The position numbers were made by a program, and so were the translations under genes. From contig NC_133897.1 of the NCBI RefSeq assembly GCF_964199755.1, forward strand, positions 121,664,552 through 121,728,551: DNA of 64,000 nt. The letters are read 5' to 3'. Of this stretch, positions 14,601 through 26,600 are shown in pieces. The notes under the pieces were generated by a model. The model ran no database searches and was not told the origin of the DNA. It saw only the letters and a list, made by a program, of their open reading frames with translations. The first letter of the stretch is position 1. Each line of letters starts with the position of its first letter. This DNA is from Larus michahellis (lineage: Eukaryota; Chordata; Aves; Charadriiformes; Laridae).

Positions 14601-17600
14601 AAAGTATAGACAAAAACACATTAATGTTTTGATTTAAAAGTGATTAAATGGCTTCTTTTTAAAATATGAGGGTTTGTCTTATGTTTCAACTCTGCTTATT
14701 CCATACGCACTGATTTATATTTTTTTAAAGAGATGCAGAATGAATAAAGAGAAGGGTTCGTTATTTCCACCCTTTACTAGTAAGAGCTTTGGCTGAGTAA
14801 GAAAGACGTAAAAGTCCCAAAACGCTGACACAACCAGAGCTACCATGGCACCCTGATGACTAATATAATACGTGTGAGTTCTCAGCACTCCTCCCATCCA
14901 GGCCAATAACAATACCGCTGTTGACTTCAAAGAAAGAGAAGCAGATCCAGTATGAATAATGCTGGGAAGATGTTAAAGGCGTGTTCAGTCATTTAGATTT
15001 GAGTAGGTGGAGGAGGGAGGATTCCATAATTGCGTATAATATTGCTTGGCAGTCAATTAATGATTAGTTAATTCTTGTTTGTAAATTGCTTTGAAGGTGC
15101 AAAGAACCGTACACATCCTATGGGCCTAATTCTGTTGCCAGTTACATCAGAATAAATCCAGAATTACTCCAGTGTATCTCTAAGGCGTCATTTTGGACAC
15201 AAGGTTCAGTCTCTATATCATTACAATAAAAGACAAGCTTTCAGACATTCCACTGTGCAAATGACAGTCACCATAAACATGTTTCCTGCCTGCACCTCTC
15301 CCATCCCAAACCAGAAAGAGCTTGTGCAATGAGCCTCTAGCTTCTCTGCAGAGTTTCCATTTTTTCACAGCCTCTTAGAGACCCAAGGTCCTCAGGATGC
15401 ATCCCACACATTCCAGTGGCTCCAATTGCTTTAATTATTGTTTATCACTGAATCTATGGAAAGTACTGCACTGGGATACTAGTTTAGAAGGGAAATTTGT
15501 TTGTTACCTGGAAGTGTGCTGGAGTTAGCTACTAGGAGACAGTACCTCTCTGCTTGAAATAGCACTAGAGAAAAGGTTTGCATCGGAGAGATATTAGGGA
15601 TAGCCAGCTGGGGTGGGGGGAGTCTTCTAACTGCTGGTGAGAGTGGAGAACTGGAAAACAAACATTAGCTAGGGAGGCAGAGGAGCCTCCACCCCTGGAT
15701 CAAGTTGGATAGATGTCATTGCAGAATTGTTGAGGTTTAGCTGGTGAAGTAGACAACTTTGGTGTTTGCCTGCCCTCCATTCCTATAACACAGCAGCAAC
15801 TGAGAGAGACATACCAAATGCAGACATCAAGTTAATCAGATAGATCTTTTCAAATAATACCACAAGCTGTACTAAGGACTCTGGATTCAGAACCATCAAG
15901 ACTTCTTTCAAGATTTTCCATTAGCAACATGTGGCAGAATGCGTTTTTCCTTAGTTAGCATGGGACAAGTGTGGAAATACAGGGCCTAAATTTACTATCC
16001 CCAGCATTACTGAACAAATTCCTGACATTCCCATTATTGCTTCTCAAGAACAAAGGGTGAAACTCCAGTGTAAAATGTATGCTTTTCACTACTTGAAAAT
16101 AGAACTCCCTATAGGCTGAAATCAAGTGGTTTAGGAATATTCATGTCCTTAAAGAACAGCATTCTTTACAGGCACGATTCCTATTTCAGAGACACTCAAC
16201 ACATTTTTTCAGTTAGGCGTGCTGAGCAGGAGAGTGATGTGGCTGGATATGAGATATTGGTTTCACTGTCAAATAACAGCACAGGCCACAGGATGCGGAC
16301 AGCAGACAAGATTCTCTAACGTTGCACTGGGAGGTGTACACCCATACTGTTCTGGGTCAAGGCAATTGCTTGCATGCCAGAAGGGATTTCAGCCTAAGGG
16401 TGGAGAGGATTTCACTGTACTCCCCAAAGGAGTCTCTGCTCTGCTGGTGGGATCAACTGATAAGAAACATCGAATCAGTGCTATTTCTGGTGGACTTCGT
16501 CACTCAGAGTCTGTGGTGAGGGTGGAATCTGCCCCTTGTACTCTCCCGTGTTTCTCCAAGCTCCAAGAGGGATTACAAAAGGACAGGCCTCAGCTCCCAC
16601 TGGATTGAAAAAAACCCGCAGTTTAAATGGAGTCTGATATTGTCCCTTCTCTGAGATGAATAAGGGCTGCTCGTGAATTTGAACACCATTCTGCAGCTGA
16701 AGATATAAATAGTCACCAAGACATAAAATAGATTAAAGATGCATTGATGCTTCTAGCACAACAAGAAAATACTGTAAAGAATTTCCTGCAAGAGTACCTT
16801 TCTTAATCATTTATGTCAATAACTTGCTCAAAGAAGCAAGAAAAAAAAAGGTTTACTCCATGAATAGTCTGATAAATGTCAAGGCATATGCACAGCAAAT
16901 GGGCAAATCCACAGTCTAACTTCCCTCATTCAGAAGCAGATTAGGGCAGACATTATGTGTTGAGGTCTCAGGGAATATTCTGGGCAAAATCAGATCATTG
17001 CAGACATTGCTTTGTAAACGACAGATGGTGGACCTCTTATGGCATACAGGTAAATAGGGAAAAGGGGGAAGAGAGAGGAAGGAGGGTGAAGCTGCCGTTC
17101 ATTAATCTGTTGCATGTAAGAGATTGTTTGAACTTGAAGAAAGCTGAAAGAAGTCTGTGCCCTTCTTCCAGCCTTGACAGAACAATGCAATAAATTTGAA
17201 GTGAGGAAAGTCCCATGAGGCAAAGCTACCATAGAGAGAAAGTTTATCACAGATTTTATGCAAGTATAACTGACATAAAACCCACCAGATAAAACACGTC
17301 AGACAAAAAAAAAAAGCCATTGAAGTGGGAAATTATAAGGAAAGTGGAAAATTAATAACTACAGCTGTTAATCACATTTGGTGAGAAAAGAGAAACTCTG
17401 CAACACTTTTTGAGTCACCTGGATATTTTATTTCTGCCAATGATGAACGAAGCAACCATCCCTTCCTGTAAATCCCATATTCTTCACCCTTAATCATCTG
17501 AAGAGAGCAAAGGCAGCTCCTAAATCCAAAAGAGATGCTCTGAAGAGGTACATTCACCAAGTGAGCTTCATTTTTACACCTTACGTAGGAACAAGGTTAA

Positions 17601-20600
17601 TTAAACTGTGCCTGCTTTTAAGTTGTGTTAATCAAGAAATTAAGGATTCTCTTTTATTTTAATTTTAATTTTAAAGTAATTGCGTATTGCATCTGATCCT
17701 GCCACCTTTATTTACTCAAGACTTTGGTTGCACAGCTACACCTCAAATCAAAGCCCACTGCACTCCAGGGAAATCTGCCTCATGACTGCAGTTGGCTTCC
17801 CATCTTACATTGAATCTCTTCAACCTCAGTGGGAAGTTTCAAGAAAGCATTTTTGTTCTTTTTGTTTAAACTACATAGTTAAGTATGCCAGATCTACTGT
17901 GGATTTTCTAAATCAGAAAAAATAAAGAATAAAGAAAAAATTCTTTAGAATAAATAAATACTCCTTTCCTAGTTTCCTAGACACACTTTTTAATAACAAC
18001 TCTTGCAACAACTTCTCGCTTCAGCTAAGGTGCTGCAACCTAAAAATCTTTGTGAAAGCTCTATTTTGATGTAGGTATAACTTTGTTAAGGCACATCCAT
18101 TCAAACACAAAGTTCTACCTTGAAAGACAGAATTAATTTTTAAGGCGTTAGCTGTCAAGGAATTCAAGTGATGGATATAGAAAAAAAAATGAATTGCACA
18201 AAGTCATTTATGAAAATCCTGTAGCTACTGCCTAGACAGGCTATTGCAATAGTCTTCAAAAAAAGTGCTGCTCCAGTCCTGCAGTATAGCAATGCATGGC
18301 AGTTGGATTTTGCTTACTGCATTTTGTCCTGCATTTTATATGCCAATCTTCTTCTTGTTCTTGCAGGTACTCTTGGATTTCAGCACAGGATTTCATGTAG
18401 AGGTAATATACATTTCTTTAGGAGCTGATTTTCTGATCAAATGAAATGCAACCAATGCAAAAATGAAATGGAAAATACTGAACTAAAACATTTCTGAACT
18501 TGAAGATTGAAAACATATTTAAATATTAAAAAGTTGCAGGTAATAACCTGCTCACCCTCTCCAAAGAACTTCTCTTGAACCTAAATGAGTGTCTCATACA
18601 CAGGAATAATTTAAAAGTAAACATGTACAGGCTTAGAGTTTGGGACGCACAGACATATAAAAAAAATATGATCTATAAAAATCCCTTTTCTCCTTATTGT
18701 TGGAAATTCTAAATGTGTTAATTTAAAATGGTTGGAGGTTAATGGTCAAATGATACTGGAACTCTATGTCAAAGGTAAAAGAATGGGATGAAAATGGAAT
18801 GGCAAGATGGAAAACCTTCAGAAGACAAAAACGTGAATGGATCAAATTTGCTGCAGCCTGTAGAGAAGGAGAAGATAATTCTAAGAGGAATCCAATTGCC
18901 AAAGTAAGTAGAAAGAAAAAAAAAAAGGGTTTCACTGACAAGTTTTTCTAAAGACAGGCTGATAAAAACAGACAGATTTAAAAGTATATTTGTTTAGAGT
19001 AGTCAAAGCAAGGAATGTAGAATAAAAGAAAGATAATGCAATATTTTCAGCTCTGCTGAGACAGTCTCATAAGGTGAACCCATGTGGCAGCTGAGAAGTG
19101 ACCAAAGGCTTCCTAGAACTTTGCCATCAGTCTACTTCCTGGACAACTCCAACCGTAGCCTCTTTGTGTGCAGCATCTGTGTACTAGATTGCCATATTTT
19201 TCTTTTCTCTCTCACCCTGAGAAATCCCTGAGCAGAAGTTCAAGGATAGTGCATGACTTCTGTGGGCAACAGAGCAAAGAAGATGTCTTCCTATCCTCTC
19301 ACCATGACTGTTACCCTTACTGATCTCCAGCCACAGTGTGATAGTCTTGGAAGTTTCTCTCTCTGCTTCCCTGCCAGAATATTTAAGAGAAATAGAAAAC
19401 CTGGCCAGCACTTAAGGAGAGATGGATCTCTAGGCTGACTGGTTTGTAGAAGAGCCTTCCATTGGTTCTGTCAGTTGAACCTTGTGATATGTGGTTGAGA
19501 AACTGAAATTACATGGAATGTTTTTACAGGAAAAGACATGCAGGTGTCCTCAGTAAACTGGCATAAATTATTGTTATCTATTATTATAGATCCGATCAGA
19601 TTGTGAAGAAAACCATCCGATCACATACAGCATCTCTGGAGTTGGAATTGATCGTGCCCCCTTTGGAATATTTGTTGTTAACCCGAGAACAGGAGAAATT
19701 AATATAACATCAATAGTGGATAGGGAAGTAACCCCAGTATTTGTTGTAAGTACTCCCCTATTTTCCTGACCTTTGTAATGATGGATCCCGGGTGGGGCAG
19801 GGAGAGCAGAAGGAGACAAATCCATTTGTTTCAGATTGTTACTTTGCTTACTTCACTTTTGGTTTTAAAACATGTAAATCTCTTTATCCAGATACGTTGC
19901 TTTGCTAAACACTCAGTGACTGGTGTAGATTTGGAACCACCTCTTGAACTTCGAGTCAGAGTTCTGGATATAAATGATAACCCTCCTATATTTGCACAAA
20001 CTGTATTTACAGGATCTATTGAAGAAAGCAGTATGGACAGTAAGTAACTATGTTATGCCTATAACAGTATAGCAAATGAAGCTCACAGAATACAGTTAAT
20101 AATAAACCTGGGATGCTCATTCTACTTTTTCTTTGGCAGTGACACATATTGGCCAGGGTTACTGCAGAGGAAGGAGCAGCAGATGCTTCTCCAATTGCTA
20201 TTCCAGCCGGGGCCCAAACTCATTGCCTAAAATTAAGCAGCGATTCTTCCTTCCCCCTTTCCTCCCACTCATGAACACTGAGTGTTCCAGTTTCTAACCA
20301 TACCATCATGCAAATTTTTTCAGATCTGAAAATTTAAAATAAATCAGTTAATTCCTTCTTATTAAAAAAATTAACATTACACCTACACTTATTTCCTTTA
20401 AGGGTATATAAAATATAGTTTTTCCCATTTTTTCTATTTCAAATATTTGCATTTGTAGCCTGAGTATTGCAGTTGCGGTAGAATATTACCAAATAGACCC
20501 TTACTTAAAGCACAAAAATGTGGTTTTTTTTTACCAAAAGTACAGCAATCAACGTTAGACATGCAAATAGCACCGATGCAATGGTGCCTAACACTCATTT

Positions 20601-23600
20601 TCTACTTTCTAGAAATTCTCATTTAAAGCTGTGGAGATTTCTTACATGAATATCTACAAGCCCAATACTTACTGCTTTTACATAACCCCTATGGTGACTT
20701 AAAGAAGTTCAGTGAAAATCTGCATTACTCCATCTTACGTTAATTTTAAATGTATTTTCAAATCATTAACCTTCAGTCAGAATCAGTACTACGAAATCAA
20801 AATTTTTTATAAATGTCAATGCATAGATAGCATTCTATCATTTTTATACACCAAAATTTAGCATTGTCTTGATGAGTTGTTTGCAGGAACAAAACAGATT
20901 TTCTGATTCTTTTTTTTTTTCATTATTATTTTTTATTTTTAGACACACTGGTGATGAAAATAATTGCAACAGATGCAGATGAACCTAATCATTTGAATTC
21001 TAAAATTGCCTTCAAGATAGAGAGTCAAGAACCTTCAGGTCCACCCATGTTTATTATGAATAAATATACTGGAGAACTCCATCTTGCAAATTATCTTGAC
21101 AGAGAGGTAACATTTTCCTTTACAAAGTTAAATAATGCAATGTTGTGGTGTACATGTGTTATGAGAGTGGGTGAAAAAAAAAAGAGAGAAGTTGTGGTTT
21201 TTACAAAAACTAAGGGAGAAATGCATTTTTTCTGTGTTACAATCAAATGTCTAAGGCAAATCCCTGCATTAGGAAATAGTAGCGAGATGTGAGTATTTAT
21301 AATGTTTAACATGTACAAGTGGCCCTTCTAACACACTTATTTCTCTTTCTGTGATAGCAACATAGTAGCTACACTCTTGTTGTGAAGGCCTCAGACCGGG
21401 ATGGAGCTGCAGATGGAATATCATCCCTTTGTAGCTGTAACGTTAAAGTTATTGATGTCAATGACAACTTCCCAACTCTTGCTCAAAGCTCTGTAAGTTT
21501 TTAATACCAAAAGCAACATCACTGTTTTAGAACCCTGTTCAAAACCCCTTACTAGCCTGTAGAGTGTTTTCAGGTTTGAATGCTCCACTGGATTAACGGG
21601 GTTGTTTCCTTGAAGTGTGCTCAAAATCCAATCCGCTGCTTGCGTAACGCTTCTGATAAAAGGCACCTGGATTATTTTTGTATTCAGAGAATCCAATCCA
21701 GCACTGAATTCTCTGTATTCAGATAAATCCAGTCATTCAGGTGTCCAGACCCATGCAATACGAAATCACAGAATTGTAGGGGTTGGAAGGGGCCTTTGGA
21801 GATCATCTAGTCACAGCCCCCTGCGAAAGCAGGTTCACCTACAGCAGACCGGACAGGAATGCATCCAGGCGGGTTTTGAATCTCTCCAGAGAAGGAGACT
21901 CCACAACCTCTCCAGGCAGCCTTTTCCAGTGCTCTGACACCCTCAAAGTAAAGTTGTTTTTCCTCATGTTGAGATGGAACTGCCTGTGTTCCAGCTTGTG
22001 TCTGTTGCCCCTTGTCATGTCCCCAGTCACCACTAAGAAAAGCCTGACCCCATCCTCTTGACACCCGCCCTTTAGATATTTATAAGCATTGATGAGATCT
22101 CCTCTCAGCCTTCTCTTCTCCAGGCTAAATAAAGCCAGGTCTCTCAGCCTTTCCACATAAGAGAGGTGCTCCAGTCCCTTGATCACCTTTGTAGCCCTCT
22201 GCTGGACTCTATCCAATAGTTCCCTGTCTCTCTTGAACTGGGGAGCCCAGAACTGGACACAGTACTTCAGGTGCAGCCTCACCAGGGCAGAGTAGAGGGG
22301 GAGGATGACCTCCCTTGGCCTGCTGACCACACTCTTTTTAATGTACCCCAGGAGACCATTGGCCTTCTTGGCCATAAGGGCACTCTGCTGCCTCATGGTC
22401 AACTTGGCTACCAGGATTCCCAGGTCTCTCTCTACAGAGCTGCTTTCCAGCAGGTCAGCCCCTAACCTATACTGGTGCATGGGGTTATTCCTTCCTAGGT
22501 GCAGGACCCTACACTCGCCTTTGTTGAATTTCTTTAGGTTCCTCACCACCCAACTTTCAAGCCTGTCTAGGTCTCACTGAACGGCAGCACAGCCTTCTGG
22601 TGTGTCAGTCACTCCTCCCAGTTTTGTATCATCAGCAAACTTGCTGAGGGTACATTCTGTCCCCTCATCCAGGTCATTGATGAATATACTGAACAAGACT
22701 GGACCCAGTACTGACCCCTGGGGAGCATCGCTAGTCACAGGCCTCCAACTGGACTCTGCACCGCTGATCACAACCCTCTGAGCTCTGCCATTCAGCCAGT
22801 TCTCAATCTACCTCACTAACCCACACTTCCTAAGCTTACCTATATGGCCAGATTGCGTACAACCCAGTTGTTGTACGATCTTTTCTTACAGAAAGCACAA
22901 ATCCATTTCCTCTAAACTGCCTCTGCAAACACTTGAGGTGACACAGGTCTTCAGATCTGGAACTGGAATCTGAGGGCAGTGAGACTCTGGAACAGGTTGT
23001 CCAGAGAAGTTGTGGATGCCCCATCCCTGGAAGTGTTCAAGGCCAGGTTGGATGGGGTTTTGAGCAGCCTGGTCTAGCGGGAGGTGTCCCTGGCCATGGC
23101 AGGGCGATTGGAACTAGATGATCTTTAAGGTCTGTTCCAGCTCTGGCCATGCTATGATTCTATGATAATCACAATTTTCCCAGAACACATGATTTTTATT
23201 AAATTGGCATGGATTGGGCAGGACATCCTTCAAAAGAATCCCTACAGTCAGCTGTGTTTTCCTCACGTTATATATTTTAGTGTTTGCTAATAGGTATTTA
23301 TCTGTCATTCCAGTTTTCAGCAAGTATTTCAGAAAATTCACTCAGTTCAGAACTGCTACGAATACAAGCTCTGGATGCTGATGAAGAGTTTACAGACAAT
23401 TGGTTAGCAGAGTTTTTCTTTATATCCGGTAATGAAGATAACTGGTTTGAAATTGTTACAGATCGAGCTACAAATCAAGGAATCCTTAGAGTGATTAAGG
23501 TATGGATAAATATCATGATTCAGCTGTTGAAATAACCATCTTAAAATAGTTTTAATTAATTGTTAACAAAATTAAGCAAGCAGTAAAAACACTGTCACTC

Positions 23601-26600
23601 AGCGATTTAAAATAGAAAATATGTAAATAAAATTAAATGAACTTTTATTTATTATCTGGTTCTCTGTGCTTTGTCTTTTAGGAATTGAATTACGAATATC
23701 TCCAAACTCACTCACTGATTATTGGTGTCAGGAACGTAGCTGCCTTCCACCACTCCGTTGCACATGAGTACCGAATGTCTGGAACACCCCTCACAATAGA
23801 AGTAAAAAATGTGATTGAACCACCCAGATTTCAACCATCTTCAGTCGTGTTTTCTATATCACAAAACACAAGAGTGAATTATGTTGTGGGAACATACACA
23901 GCCATCGATGAGGACACTGGAGCTATTGCATCAAATGTTGTGTAAGCTCTCCTCTGCTTAACTCCCTGGATTGAATAATTCTTTGAATTGAGATTTCAAT
24001 GGGATAAGGAGTAGGTATTTTAAAGGGTGCTTTAAAAAACAACTTTGAAAATATTAAGAGATTAGCAATAGAATAATAGCAAGAGAATAGTATATTCTTC
24101 AGCCCATTTTTATGATACAATCGCATATATATGCATATATGACCTTCTTTCTTTAGCTTTGTGCAAAGACAAAGAAAATATCATTTTTTTAATAGGCTGT
24201 AACTTAAATAAATAAGAACAGACTTTTTTTTCTAACCCAACCTAAGAATATTTTTTCTTGAAATGTTTGCTACAAATAGCGTATTTGTTAGCACCTCTAA
24301 AAAAAAAAAGCAGAAACCCCCAATAATGGGCAATATTATACAATCAGAAGAGGCCACTACCAGCTCATTCAGAAGTAAAAAATATAATTAAAAAAAATTA
24401 TATTTATTTCTGCTGAAATTAATGATGATTCATGGGACAGTAATTTGCTTTTTAATGTATGTAAAATAAATACATCAATTTTACAAATGTCTGAAAAGTT
24501 TTCGTAAAACAGAGAAATATGTTAGCAAATACAACTGTAGGATGTTAGAGGAAGAGCTGTGGATTTAACTACTGATACCAACAAGAGTTCTAGTTAAGGT
24601 TTGGAGGGTCCAGAAAGACTTTACTTTTAGACTATGATACCACTTTCAAAATATAATGAACGTCTACAGATTTACTTTATTCCTAATTATTTTTCTGGTC
24701 TACATCTTTTGAAGTCTAAAGGAATTTTCCTTGAACAGGGTGAAACGCAATAGGACCTAGCACAGCCTAAAGAAATACATTCTGAATTGACAAATATTAT
24801 TTGCAAAATTAATATTTAATACATATATTCATAACATAATGCTGAGTATTTTTACTTCACCAAATACAGATATAGTATAGGACGTGATCCAGCTGCCTGG
24901 TTCAGAATCAATCAAAACACTGGTCAAATCACACTGAACAAAGTTATTAACCGGGAATCAATCTATGTAATCAATGGGCAGTACAAAGCAGAGGTTCTGG
25001 CTATCACCAGAGGTAAGAAGAGAGATTAAGTTTTCTGAAACAAAACTCTGTTTTTTCCAGATTTCTCTCAATGTTTTTTTCCTGTTTCTAGTTTTCCCAC
25101 CTGAACTGCATTATTTATAGTACCAATATTCCCTCCTGACCACAAATACCTTCTTTTTACAGGGGTTCCTCGATATACCGCTACTGGCACCATTGTGCTT
25201 TCAATACAAGACACCAACTACAATTGCCCAACTATTAATACTGAATTAAGGAAAGTATGTATGCATTCTCCATCAGTGATTATCACAGCCAAGGGTCTGG
25301 ATGGTGATTCGTACGGTTTCCCCTTTACGTTCAGCATACATGGTGAACCTCAAACTACATGGATTATCAGATCAATAAATGGTAAATTCATCTACATATT
25401 GTAACAGAATAAACCATAGTAATAAGTTTTCAGCTAAGATAACAGATTAGGATAACCTTTTAATAACAAACAAAACAGTTATTAGAATCTATTCTAATCT
25501 CACTTAAATTTGATTTTATGCTCATGTGAATCCAAGAAGCTGATCTGGATTTACGTGTGTGTATGTATATATAAATATATATATATAAATATATACATAT
25601 ATTTAAACATAGGAGAACTAGAATCAGAATCGTTACATGTGTTTTATCAAAAAAATAGAGCAACACAACTGTACTTTACTTGAGTGTAGCTATGATAATC
25701 ACTTCTATTGATCTAAACCTAATGACGTAAACCAAATGGAGTAATTTGATGCTTTTTTATTTCTATATTATCTAAAAAATTCTAAGCATATGACAAAAAT
25801 CTCAAATTTATTTATTAGAGTATAAATATTATTTGGCAGTCTTTTATGAGACTCATATGAAAATGGCAAATAAAGATTACAGCTTTTGCAATTTATTGTA
25901 CAAATTGTACTTCTATTTCTAAGAAAAACATTTCAGTCAGTGCCCAGTGGAGCTTTTCCAGTTTCCTTCACTAGGACATAACAAACTAATGAATTAATCA
26001 AATCTCATACATTACTAAATGACAGAATTTCCATAACTTATTGTACACATAGAAGACTATATTAAATTGTAAATATCACAATTGCAGCTATTCTTGTCTC
26101 CCCTATTTTTCCTAAACAGATGCAAATGTGTAACTTTAAACATTTTAAAACTACTGAAAAACTTTTGAAAAATACATGTAAATTCCTTGTGAGGGAATAA
26201 AAATACTGACAAAACTTGCAATTTTTATGTTCACCATTACGCAAATAAAAATCAGGAAAAGCAGCAGTAGATATTAAAAAGTGCATTTGCTCTTTTTATA
26301 TTTCTCAGGTTAAAAAGTGATGACTAGACTGTTCTGTCTCAGGTTTTCCAAAAGAAAGAAGCAGCATAGATGTATATCATAAATTTCAGTTTTGAATAAG
26401 TACTGCAGACACATAAGTAACTGAAGATCTTAGAATGGGAAAACTTAGTTTTCATTCTGTTCTATTAACATTACTCACACAAACTATAGATTTGCACAGT
26501 ATTTATGGTCAATACTTCAATATAAATATTTTTCCCTTTTTATTTTTCCCAAAGCTTCCTCTGCAGAACTAGTGAGTCAGAACATGGACTTTTACCTTTA

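Noticed and set aside
16219..16608. 129-codon open frame in intron 1 of the DSG4-like gene
   Set aside because: No similarity to any family I know and no supporting signals; chance frame within an intron.
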